Positions 26,304 to 34,397 of a stretch of DNA of 64,000 nt are shown in pieces (the stretch's first letter is position 1; each line of letters opens with the position of its first letter). A model generated the notes under the pieces. That model was given only the letters and a program-made list of their open reading frames with translations. It had not been told where the DNA came from and did not search any database. The DNA is from Candidatus Melainabacteria bacterium (lineage in GTDB: Bacteria; Cyanobacteriota; Vampirovibrionia; 2-02-FULL-35-15): positions 124,001-188,000 of the forward strand of contig JAHFBF010000002.1 in the NCBI GenBank assembly GCA_023250195.1, given 5' to 3'. Both the position numbers and the translations under genes were made by a program.

Positions 26304-26992
26304 AAAATTTTTGAAAGCTCAATGACAAAGCCATTATCACCATTAACTTTATTATTATGTATTTGATAACCTACCCACAGAGTAGCATTTTGAGGAAAAT
26401 TATAATAAAAGCCTGGAATTAAAAAGCCATTTGAATGTTTGCCAGAATACCATTCCACTTGTAATCCAAATTTTTTATTGATAGGTTGTTCAACAGCTCC
26501 GATGAAAGAAATAAAATCTCTGCCAAAAACCGTAGTAGTTCCTACAAATCCACCGGCAGTAAATCTTGTCTTCAATTTTGGCAATCGTGCACTTAAATGT
26601 GAATAAGCATATCCTCCGATGCCATTTCCTCTAAGTGAGACAGGAAGCAATGTTCCAAAAGTTAATTTTGTTTCACTTTTCTCGTGCAATGGAATAAATG
26701 TCTTAAATCCAAAACCTAAGACTTCATTTCTGACTTTTTTAGTACCTACTCCAAATAAAGTCAAATCAATTTCAGTATTTTTCCCTATACCGTATGCACC
26801 ATAACTTGTAAAAAGTCCAAACTTATCCGAAAATTGACCTTCCTGCTGAACAAATATCATTCCTTTTTCTGTAACATCAGCAGAAGGTACGTTAAAAAGT
26901 GTTTGCTGTGCATAAGCTTCATTTATAGAAAAAAACATTAACAAAAAAAATATTGTAATAAAAATTATTTGAATATTATTTTTTCTGCCCAT
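26300..26992 (-). CDS. Exported outer-membrane beta-barrel-like protein
   Basis: The 230-residue protein carries a signal peptide with predicted cleavage after EAYA (residue 28). The rest alternates hydrophobic and polar residues with frequent Gly and aromatic positions (YGAYGIGKNTEIDLTLFGVG, LGFGFKTFIPL, FGLQVEWYSGKHSNGFLIPGFYYNF, LWVGYQIH). This pattern fits about ten to twelve transmembrane beta strands, and the C-terminus FVIELSKIF ends in Phe, as many outer-membrane barrels do. I cannot assign a transport or enzymatic role. An AAGGAA site precedes the ATG. It converges with typA (4-base overlap) and diverges from glk by 45 bases. Confidence 0.75.
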   Translation of the reverse strand: MGRKNNIQIIFITIFFLLMFFSINEAYAQQTLFNVPSADVTEKGMIFVQQEGQFSDKFGLFTSYGAYGIGKNTEIDLTLFGVGTKKVRNEVLGFGFKTFIPLHEKSETKLTFGTLLPVSLRGNGIGGYAYSHLSARLPKLKTRFTAGGFVGTTTVFGRDFISFIGAVEQPINKKFGLQVEWYSGKHSNGFLIPGFYYNFPQNATLWVGYQIHNNKVNGDNGFVIELSKIF

Positions 26993-27037
26993 TTCCTTAG
27001 TAGAATTGTATACTTAATAGAAATAACTGGAGAAATT

Positions 27038-28051
27038 ATGTTCCTTGTTGGAGATATAGGTGGTACAAAAACAAACATAGCTGTTTTAGAACCACAAAAT
27101 GGTAAGTTTAAAACTCTTTATGAAAAGAGTTTTATTAGTAATGATTATGACAGTCTAAAAACGATTGTAGACAAAGTAGTAAATGGAGATTTAAAACACC
27201 AATTTAAAATTTCTTACGCATGTTTTGGTGTGGCTGGTCCTGTAAAAGATGGGCTTTGTGATGCTACAAATCTTCCCTGGCTTGTCGACTCAAAAAAAAT
27301 TGCTGAAGTATTAAACCTTACTAATAATTATGTATGCCTGCTGAATGACTTAGAAGCTGCGGCTTATGGAATCCAGGTTTTGGAAGAAAAAGATGTTTTT
27401 ACTTTAAACAAAGGTAAGCTTCAAAAGAATGGAAATATGGCACTGATAAGTGCAGGAACAGGACTTGGAGAATCAATTGTTTTCTGGGATGGAGAAAAGT
27501 ATAAGCCTTCTTCTTCAGAAGGAGGGCATACTGATTTTGCACCCAGAAATAAAATTGAAATAGATCTTTTAAACTACCTGATAAATAAATATGGAAGGAT
27601 CAGCTATGAAAGAATACTTTCAGGTCCCGGACTTTTAAATGTTTATAATTTCTTTAAAGAGACTACTTATCAAAACACTCCAGAGTGGTTACTTGAGAGG
27701 TTAAAAAAAGAAGATCCAAGTGCTGTGATTTCAGATGTTGCTATAGCAAAGAAAGATATTGCTTGTGAAAAAGCACTTGATTTATTTACTTCAATCTATG
27801 GTGCTGAAGCTGGGAATCTTGCTTTAACAGCACTTGCTACGGGTGGAGTTTATGTAGGAGGAGGTATTGCTCCGAAAATTCTGGAAAAGTTAAAAGAAGG
27901 TGCATTTATGCAGGCATTTACACACAAGGGAAGACTATCAGTTTTAATATCTCAAATACCAGTTAAAGTAATTTTAAATGACAAGATTCCCCTGCTTGGC
28001 TGCGGCAATTTTTTAAATGTACAAAAATATTTCAAGTTAACAACTGTATGA
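27038..28051 (+). CDS. glk: Glucokinase
   Basis: The sequence shows the phosphate-binding GDIGGTKTNIAV at the N-terminus, LLNDLEAAAYGI, ISAGTGLGESIV and the glucokinase-family SEGGHTDFAPRN, followed by the C-terminal GGVYVGGGIAPKI loop. It phosphorylates glucose with ATP to glucose 6-phosphate. The frame opens earlier at 26969, but the ATG at 27038 is chosen because it has a GGAGAAATT ribosome-binding site and puts the GDIGGTK motif at its usual position, giving 337 residues. The 45-base divergent spacer with the beta-barrel gene must hold both start regions. It is an E. coli-type (non-ROK) glucokinase. Confidence 0.94.
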   Translation: MFLVGDIGGTKTNIAVLEPQNGKFKTLYEKSFISNDYDSLKTIVDKVVNGDLKHQFKISYACFGVAGPVKDGLCDATNLPWLVDSKKIAEVLNLTNNYVCLLNDLEAAAYGIQVLEEKDVFTLNKGKLQKNGNMALISAGTGLGESIVFWDGEKYKPSSSEGGHTDFAPRNKIEIDLLNYLINKYGRISYERILSGPGLLNVYNFFKETTYQNTPEWLLERLKKEDPSAVISDVAIAKKDIACEKALDLFTSIYGAEAGNLALTALATGGVYVGGGIAPKILEKLKEGAFMQAFTHKGRLSVLISQIPVKVILNDKIPLLGCGNFLNVQKYFKLTTV

Positions 28052-28357
28052 TTTCTTATATCAAATAGCATTTATGTTCTATCGTAAGAAATGTTTCCAC
28101 ATATTAACAACACATACTTTTACTGTATTGCATTTAAGAGGACTATCAGAGCAATTTTTAAGAAATTATTAATTTTTTTTCAAAGTGTGACTTATATACT
28201 CTAATCTAAAAAAAATCAACTAAGCTTAAAGAAATATAATTTTGTGATACGAGTTAATTGCATACTTTTAGAATAAAATAGAGTCATTGATTGTAGTTAA
28301 TTTGTAGTGAATTTGTAGTGAAATAGAAAACAGTAAAAAATATTAGAAAACATACGA
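28052..28357. other. 306-base non-coding gap with 11-bp tandem repeat
   Basis: The gap follows glk and precedes an unknown gene. Close to its right end (28290-28321) are two exact ATTTGTAGTGA units preceded by a degenerate ATTGTAGTTA unit, in 10-11 base register. This could be an array of protein-binding sites. No terminator or clear promoter was found. Confidence 0.5.
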
Positions 28358-29179
28358 ATGAGTTATAAAGTTCATAATACTGAAGTGTCTACTCTTGGGC
28401 AAATTAATAGAGCCCTAAAGGCTAGTCCATACAGTAACCAAACATTAAAAAGGAATGGAGAAGGCAATTTCTCTCCTATTGTAGGTGCAGCAATTTCAGT
28501 TACTGAAAATCCTCTCAGGATAGCAGGTTCTACTATAGGACTATATACACTTGTTCGTCTAACGATGAAAATGTTTGGAGCCCCCAATGACTCATTTTTA
28601 AATAGCCGGGGTGGTTTAGCTGCTCTAGGCTTGACTACAGTTGTACCATTTTTGGCAGATTCATTGATTCCCAGAGAAGCAGGAAGAGAATCTCCTATGC
28701 TTTTACCAGTAAAATCAGTACAAGAAGCTAGCAATGCTCCAGTTACAGAAAATGTTTCTGATGAAACTATTTCTGCATCTCGTGAAATATTAAGAAAACT
28801 TTTAAATAACTGGGATTTGTATCATTCTCTTAGACCAGGACAGACAAATGAACAGTATTCTTTTCTATTGGCTTCTGTTACTCTTCCAACTTTAGATATT
28901 GAATTATTTAGTGAACAGGTCAATGGTAAGTTAGAATCTTATTTACAAGTTGTAGATGAGGAAAGTAATATTGGGAAGACCGAGATGGTGGGTTTGAGGA
29001 TAAAAGTAGATGATTTGGTGTCTGCATTTGAAACTAACCATAAAGTTGCGATTCAGGTAATAAAAAAAGATACAAATGCTATAAATCTAATTTTTAAACC
29101 CTATGGTAAACCATATTTAATCTCGACACAAGAGCTTAAAAGTACTCCATATGGAATGGGGAAAAAGGCTGTTGCTTAA
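28358..29179 (+). CDS. Uncharacterised protein, 273 residues
   Basis: I do not recognise this family. The N-terminal third has two moderately hydrophobic segments (about 45-75 and 88-110, GGLAALGLTTVVPFLADSLI) that could be membrane helices, although their Gly, Ser and Arg content makes this uncertain. The C-terminal half (about 140-260) is a mixed alpha/beta region with ISASREILRKLLNNWDLYHSL and a beta-rich end containing NLIFKPYGKPYLIS. There is no signal peptide. Codon and base use match the neighbours. The next gene is another short unknown on the same strand, but a promoter sits between them. Confidence 0.65.
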   Translation: MSYKVHNTEVSTLGQINRALKASPYSNQTLKRNGEGNFSPIVGAAISVTENPLRIAGSTIGLYTLVRLTMKMFGAPNDSFLNSRGGLAALGLTTVVPFLADSLIPREAGRESPMLLPVKSVQEASNAPVTENVSDETISASREILRKLLNNWDLYHSLRPGQTNEQYSFLLASVTLPTLDIELFSEQVNGKLESYLQVVDEESNIGKTEMVGLRIKVDDLVSAFETNHKVAIQVIKKDTNAINLIFKPYGKPYLISTQELKSTPYGMGKKAVA

Positions 29180-29211
29180 TTAATTTGGAATCAAATAAGG
29201 CTTGTTAAGGC

Positions 29212-29240
29212 ATGACAGAATAGGTTATTTTAAATATAAT
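29212..29240 (+). promoter_or_regulatory. Promoter giving a predicted leaderless transcript
   Basis: ATGACA (29212-29217, 5/6 of TTGACA) is followed after exactly 17 bases by a perfect TATAAT (29235-29240). The next start codon begins seven bases later at 29248, where transcription itself should begin. No ribosome-binding site can fit between them. Confidence 0.6.
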
Positions 29241-29247
29241 TGATTAT

Positions 29248-29532
29248 ATGATTACTACTAATCCTACTAATTATCCTAAATTTCCTAATATAGAGATTGT
29301 TAAAAAACCAGACGGGTCTTACGATGGTGACACACTCTTATTAGCATTTGCATATATTCAACACCATGCTGAGAGTGTAGTGGTTGAAGAGTTAGAGGAT
29401 GAAGCAGTAAAAAGAGCTCAAACTCTTTATCCTCCTGGTGTATCTCGTAGCTCTGCAATTCTTCGATTATGCTTTGGTCAAGTTCTTGAAGAATCTGGAA
29501 TAGTTCAAGTTCGAGTTATCAGTAAAAAATAA
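29248..29532 (+). CDS. Uncharacterised small protein, 94 residues
   Basis: I do not recognise this protein. It is soluble-looking: a Pro/Asn-rich N-terminus, then DGSYDGDTLLLAFAYIQHHAESVVVEELEDEAVKRA as likely helices, and a C-terminal SRSSAILRLCFGQVLEESGIVQVRVI segment of helix then strand. It has no signal peptide or metal motif. The strong promoter exactly placed for a leaderless start at 29248 supports its being a real gene. It lies 61 bases before the DAHP synthase gene, which has its own ribosome-binding site, so the two could share the transcript. Confidence 0.7.
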   Translation: MITTNPTNYPKFPNIEIVKKPDGSYDGDTLLLAFAYIQHHAESVVVEELEDEAVKRAQTLYPPGVSRSSAILRLCFGQVLEESGIVQVRVISKK

Positions 29533-29593
29533 TTAATCTTTTTAGTTTAAATAGCTATAATTTTATAAATAATTAAGCGAAGCGAGGACAAAA

Positions 29594-30616
29594 ATGATCA
29601 TCATAATGGAACCAGGTGCAACTAAGGGACAAATTCAAAATGTTATTGATCATGTCCATAATACAGGCATGAAAACTGTTGTTAATAGTGGAGTAATACA
29701 GACAGTAATTGCAGCTATAGGTGAAACATCAAAGTATTCTACAGAACAGTTTGAAATCTTAGAAGGTGTAAGAAAAGTTGAAAGAATACAGGTTCCCTTT
29801 AAATTAGTCAGCAGAGATAGTCATCACAGTGACACTATAGTAACAGTTGGTAAAAATGTAAAAATCGGTGGTGATAATCCACCTGTAATTATTGCTGGTC
29901 CATGCAGTGTAGAGAGTGAAGAAATACTTTTAGCCATTGCAAAAGTTGCTAAAGAATGTGGTGCAAAAATGCTTCGTGGTGGTGCATTTAAACCAAGAAC
30001 TGGTCCAAGGACATTTGAAGGGTTGGGAAAATTGGGGCTTGAGTTTTTAGCTACTGCCAGAAAAGAAACAGGTTTAGCTGTGGTGACTGAAGTTATGGAT
30101 ACAAGGGATTTAGATCTTATATGCGAGTTTACTGACATGCTTCAGGTAGGTGCAAGGAATATGCAGAACTTTTCCCTTCTGAATGAAATTGGAAAAACAA
30201 ATAAGCCTGTTCTTTTAAAAAGAGGTCTTTCTGCCACTATAGAGGAGTGGCTTTTAGCTGCAGAAAGAATATTGGATAAAGGGAATTCTCAGGTAGTTAT
30301 GTGTGAAAGAGGGATTAGGACCTTTGATAATAAATATACAAGAAACACTTCAGATATTGCTGCAATTCCGGTAATAAGAAAGCTTTCTCACTTGCCGATA
30401 ATCTTTGATCCAAGTCATGCTACAGGGAAATGGGACTTGGTAGCACCTTTATCTAAAGCAGCTATTGTAACTGGGGTACATGGATTAATAATAGAAATAC
30501 ATCCTGATCCGGAAAAAGCTCTTTCAGATGGTCCTCAAACACTAAACTTTGAAAACTTTAGGAAACTATCAAAAGAACTGGAAAAACTATCACAAACATT
30601 GGCAATAACAAAATAG
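29594..30616 (+). CDS. aroF: 3-deoxy-7-phosphoheptulonate synthase (DAHP synthase, type I-beta)
   Basis: The 340-residue enzyme has an N-terminal ferredoxin/ACT-like regulatory domain (about 1-70) followed by the KDO8P/DAHP-type barrel. Signatures include AGPCSVES, the substrate loop RGGAFKPRTGPRTFEGLG, VGARNMQNF, KRG and DPSHATG. It condenses phosphoenolpyruvate with erythrose 4-phosphate, the first step of aromatic amino-acid synthesis. The I-beta class with an N-terminal domain is often allosterically regulated by an aromatic end product. GCGAGGA lies six bases before the ATG. aroK and aroB are encoded about 9 kb downstream on the other strand. Confidence 0.96.
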   Translation: MIIIMEPGATKGQIQNVIDHVHNTGMKTVVNSGVIQTVIAAIGETSKYSTEQFEILEGVRKVERIQVPFKLVSRDSHHSDTIVTVGKNVKIGGDNPPVIIAGPCSVESEEILLAIAKVAKECGAKMLRGGAFKPRTGPRTFEGLGKLGLEFLATARKETGLAVVTEVMDTRDLDLICEFTDMLQVGARNMQNFSLLNEIGKTNKPVLLKRGLSATIEEWLLAAERILDKGNSQVVMCERGIRTFDNKYTRNTSDIAAIPVIRKLSHLPIIFDPSHATGKWDLVAPLSKAAIVTGVHGLIIEIHPDPEKALSDGPQTLNFENFRKLSKELEKLSQTLAITK

Positions 30617-30619
30617 GAT

Positions 30620-32032
30620 CTAATCAGGTTTTGACAGTCTTGCTTCTAATAGTTTTACTCTTTCATGAGCCCTTTTTGCGTCTCTAATTTTAGTGGTAAC
30701 GTCGTCAAAATCTATCCAGAATCCATATCGGCGAGGCTGTTTGGTATTAAAGGTATTAAGTAGATCATAAGTATAAACGGATGCTCTTTCTCTTCCGTCA
30801 CCTATTCCAAATGCTCTCATTTCTCTGGATTGTCTGTCACCTATTCTAAATGGTGGTGGCTCTAAATCTTCTCTAAGCATTTGTGAAACTTCAAATATAT
30901 AATCAACTCTCTTTAAAAATCCTCCTATACTATTTCTAATTCTAGGATCTAAGGCTAACATCTCACACTGTTTATGACTAAGTGCAATCAGTTCTGCTCT
31001 CTCCATGTCGGCAGGTAGTTTATCTGGACAGATCCCAAGATCAGTTCTAATTAAAAATTCAATCTCTGAGTTTATTTTAAAAGAGTTAGAGGTTCTATCA
31101 TAAGTGCCCAGATGTATTTCTGTTAGTCTTTTTAGTTCTTCTGCTGCCTCCTGAAGGGAAGATTTACTACTTAAATATCCCTGTTCATCTTTATTAGTTG
31201 GAGTTATTGCTCTACAATAGCTATGTAATGGTATAGTTTCTCTTTCTCCTGAATCGATTAAATCCAGTTCTGCTAGTCTTTCTGTTCCTGTTTCTTCAAG
31301 CCTAGTTCTAAAAAGAGTGTAATTCTGATGATGTTTTATAATAGCTTCAACTTTTTTTAAAATTGCTCCTAATCGTATTGTAAGTCTTTCAAATGCTTCT
31401 ATTCTTTTTTTATCGATTAGGCTATCTTTAAGAGTTCTAAGTTCTGTATTTTCCTGCCTTACCCTGGCAAGTTCTCCTTTTAGCAGTAGATTGTCTTGAA
31501 ATACTTCATCTATAACTGTTGTAGCCTTTGGCTGTAATTGTCGAAAATGTTTTTCATTTAATCTGAAAGAATTAAGATCACCAACAAACATAGATACAGG
31601 ACTGTAATAACCTTCATTTTGTTTGCCATAGGTTTCTTCATACCACCCGTCAACTGGCTCTGTATCATGGTCTCCTTCACTATCAAATAATAAATAAGCA
31701 AATTGGCTTTTTGTTTCTGAATCTCTTATTGGTAGGGCTTCAAAAATTGCACTTTTATCGGCATAATATTTAAGAGTGGCTTGACATTCTACAGCTCTGC
31801 TTACACCTCTGTTGAAATAATTTAAAGTGATTTGTGTAGGATTGAGATATTGTTCCAATGCTGCAGGTATTTGTCCAACAATATGTCGTTTTACAGTTGC
31901 TGCTGCGCCACCACCACTAGCCGGGAAACTGCCTTCACCAGGTGCTAGACTAGCCTCTTCGTCTGGTCGTTGTTGATGAACATATGCAACATGTGGTTTT
32001 CCACTTATTCCTGTTGGTTTATTTACATTCAT
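30620..32032 (-). CDS. Uncharacterised coiled-coil protein, 470 residues
   Basis: I do not recognise this family. The first 50 residues are low-complexity (Pro, Gly, Ala, Ser, with EEASLAPGEGSFPASGGGAA). A heptad-containing helix, LKGELARVRQENTELRTLKDSLIDKKR (about 180-206), begins a long helical region rich in Leu, Glu and Lys that includes AEELKRLTEIH (about 294-304). The C-terminus contains a helix ending in LLEARL. There is no signal peptide or transmembrane segment. It resembles, in its Ser/Pro-rich unstructured start, the protease at the left edge and the unknown at 28358, but I see no alignable homology. It converges with aroF, three bases apart. Confidence 0.65.
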   Translation of the reverse strand: MNVNKPTGISGKPHVAYVHQQRPDEEASLAPGEGSFPASGGGAAATVKRHIVGQIPAALEQYLNPTQITLNYFNRGVSRAVECQATLKYYADKSAIFEALPIRDSETKSQFAYLLFDSEGDHDTEPVDGWYEETYGKQNEGYYSPVSMFVGDLNSFRLNEKHFRQLQPKATTVIDEVFQDNLLLKGELARVRQENTELRTLKDSLIDKKRIEAFERLTIRLGAILKKVEAIIKHHQNYTLFRTRLEETGTERLAELDLIDSGERETIPLHSYCRAITPTNKDEQGYLSSKSSLQEAAEELKRLTEIHLGTYDRTSNSFKINSEIEFLIRTDLGICPDKLPADMERAELIALSHKQCEMLALDPRIRNSIGGFLKRVDYIFEVSQMLREDLEPPPFRIGDRQSREMRAFGIGDGRERASVYTYDLLNTFNTKQPRRYGFWIDFDDVTTKIRDAKRAHERVKLLEARLSKPD

Positions 32033-32172
32033 ATCAATTTTAATTTTATTCTATAATTTAATTTTATTAGATAACTTAATACTCAGTTAATCATTTAAAT
32101 AATCTAAACATATTGCCAGTTGCCTTGTGTTAATTAAAGATAAATCCAATAAATGTACACGTATAGACCAAT

Positions 32173-34368
32173 TTACTTATTTGGTTTTACTACACCTGCA
32201 TTTTGAAATAATTTTATTCGATCAGAATCAAATTCAATATTTACATCATACTTGCCCAACGGTAAAAAAGAAAAACTAAAAAAATTTGTAAGAGGAGTTT
32301 CATCTCTTGTTTTTAAATCTGCATAAATAGTTTTTAATAGTTCATCATTTATAAGATTAATTGTCATACTGAACTTAACCGTTGCTCTATAACCATCTTC
32401 AAGAACAGGACGAAAATCAGGTGGAATTAAAAATCCTGTTACATTACCCTGCTTCGTAAATGATTTGTTATTTAGTAGTGTAAAAGTCTTTTCAATGGCA
32501 AGTGTGAAAGGGTTTGTTTGGTTAGACAAATCAAGATTTGAAAAGTTCTTTGACAGAGTAAGCTCCGCTTTAGACTTATTATTTACTACTTCTATAGGTT
32601 TCCCCTTATCATCAACACTTGGAGCAGTGGTCTGTTCTACAAAAGTGTAATTTCTGTTTATTGTTAGATTAGATAATTTATCAGGTAAGTATGAAGATAT
32701 TATCAGGCTGTCAGGAGTAACTGTTTGTAATCTTTGCTTAGTGTTTTCAGAAGGGTCTAAAACAAGCAGATTTTTAATTATAATGTTGTTATTTGCAGAT
32801 AGATTATATGTATTTAATAAATCTTCAGTTCCTGTTAAAGAAATATTACTAAGAACAATCTCCAAATTCATATTACTCGAAATCGGAGGAAGAATTGCAT
32901 CTGCTTTGTCTAAAGGCACTGCAAAGGAAACATCATTTAATATTTTATTTAACTCTATAGGATTATTTAAAATAAAAACATTTTTCCTGTTCTTTGTTGT
33001 TGCAAGAGTTGAAATCTGTCCAAAATTTAGAGTGAAACTTGAATTGTTGTTTTCAAAAAAATATCCTCCAGAGGAAGAGCTGTTTATTTGAGCTGGTGTG
33101 TCTGTTAATCTGATATCTTGAGCAAGTTCAAAAACGTAATTGTGGGAAAGAGCGTTAAATCTGCCTGTGATAAATGAAAAAACAACATTTACTTCTCCCA
33201 TAGAGAGATCTTTATCTGCAGAATAGGTGCTCGTAGAACTGGGTGCTACTGAAGCTGAGCTTATATCAACAGTTGCCATTGCTCCAACAACTGTAACACC
33301 ACTGTTACCAAGCATATCTGAAATACTTTCAACAGAGAGAGGTGATGTGCCTGCTGCAACTCCAGCTAAATCAACTGTTAATTTTATAGTTGTAGGCAAA
33401 CTTGTACTTGAAGATATCTCGATTAAATCTGCATTTGAAAATGTGATCGTACTATTATCAACAGAAATTTTACCCAACTTTAATACGGTATTATCAAATG
33501 CAATTTTTGCAACGAGTGTATTTGTGTTTGCGGGTATTCCATTGACTGTGATTACTGCTTTTGAGGGTGTTGCTGTTAGAGAATTTTTAAAAGTTATTAC
33601 TGAGTTAACATTATTATTCACAGTAGTACAATTTGTAAGTTCAGTTATACTGGCAGTTTTTTTCTTTGCTACAAAACATAAATTACCTAAAGTAAGCAGG
33701 CTGGCAATATTTATAGGTGCTCGCTTAACTTCAGGTTGAGAACCAGTACCTAAATTAACATTTACATTCCTGAAATCTCCAACCATAAGAATTTTTGTGT
33801 CTTCAGGTAATGATAAAGTGGCAGAATAAAAATCTCCTGGGTTCAATATAGGGATCCTAAAGCTTGTATCCTTACTTAACATGATGTTTGTATGAAGTCT
33901 AAATAGTTCTGTATTTGGACAAATTGTGGTGGCTTGATCAAATCCAAAGGTCATAATAAGAGCATCACAATTTGGAGTTATCTCTTCGTAAATAGAATAA
34001 GTTTTCTCGGGATCAACCAGAGTGAAAACTGTATCATCAATAAATTGGTAAGTTATAGCTTCTGTACCATCACTTGCAAATACTTTTATTTTTGTATTTT
34101 CATTTTTTATTTTCGTAGAAGGTACCAAATGTAATATAAAGCCTGTTTTATCAAGAGTAAAACTCTGACTGGTGCCTGTTGTGCTTGAATCAAGAGTAAA
34201 TTCAAATTTTTTGCTTAGAGCTTTTGAACCTATAGAAAGATTCTGAAACTCTACTGGCAGGGTTAATTCTGTCTGGCAATAAGAAGGTGTACATAAAATA
34301 AAAAAAATAAAAAGTAGAGATATGCTACAGCATGTCTCTACTTGGATTAAATGTTTTAAGCCTGACAT
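32173..34368 (-). CDS. Large secreted beta-rich protein with cohesin-like domain
   Basis: The 731-residue protein has an N-terminal export signal (hydrophobic 13-29, SISLLFIFFILCTPSYC) followed almost wholly by Ser/Thr/Asn-rich beta-sheet sequence. Around residues 240-350 it reads like a cohesin-type module (TITFSNADLIEI, TIKLTVDLAGVAAGTSPLSVESISDMLGNSGV), and several other beta-sandwich units are likely before and after. It has no LPXTG motif, lipobox or C-terminal membrane anchor, so it may be released or held by other proteins. The role is probably cell-surface or matrix adhesion, but this is inference. The gene lies 29 bases downstream of dnaK on the same strand. Confidence 0.7.
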   Translation of the reverse strand: MSGLKHLIQVETCCSISLLFIFFILCTPSYCQTELTLPVEFQNLSIGSKALSKKFEFTLDSSTTGTSQSFTLDKTGFILHLVPSTKIKNENTKIKVFASDGTEAITYQFIDDTVFTLVDPEKTYSIYEEITPNCDALIMTFGFDQATTICPNTELFRLHTNIMLSKDTSFRIPILNPGDFYSATLSLPEDTKILMVGDFRNVNVNLGTGSQPEVKRAPINIASLLTLGNLCFVAKKKTASITELTNCTTVNNNVNSVITFKNSLTATPSKAVITVNGIPANTNTLVAKIAFDNTVLKLGKISVDNSTITFSNADLIEISSSTSLPTTIKLTVDLAGVAAGTSPLSVESISDMLGNSGVTVVGAMATVDISSASVAPSSTSTYSADKDLSMGEVNVVFSFITGRFNALSHNYVFELAQDIRLTDTPAQINSSSSGGYFFENNNSSFTLNFGQISTLATTKNRKNVFILNNPIELNKILNDVSFAVPLDKADAILPPISSNMNLEIVLSNISLTGTEDLLNTYNLSANNNIIIKNLLVLDPSENTKQRLQTVTPDSLIISSYLPDKLSNLTINRNYTFVEQTTAPSVDDKGKPIEVVNNKSKAELTLSKNFSNLDLSNQTNPFTLAIEKTFTLLNNKSFTKQGNVTGFLIPPDFRPVLEDGYRATVKFSMTINLINDELLKTIYADLKTRDETPLTNFFSFSFLPLGKYDVNIEFDSDRIKLFQNAGVVKPNK

Positions 34369-34397
34369 ATCCTTATTATTTTATGCTATGTGTAAGA

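Noticed and set aside
26969-27037. N-terminal extension of glucokinase by 23 residues
   Set aside because: The ATG at 27038 has GGAGAAATT and places the GDIGGTK motif normally; the extension overlaps the divergent gene's start.
33227-33739. Plus-strand 170-codon frame opposite the secreted cohesin-like gene
   Set aside because: It mirrors Val/Thr/Ser-rich antisense of a beta-rich protein, and has no start signals. The minus-strand frame has a signal peptide and continues for 731 codons.
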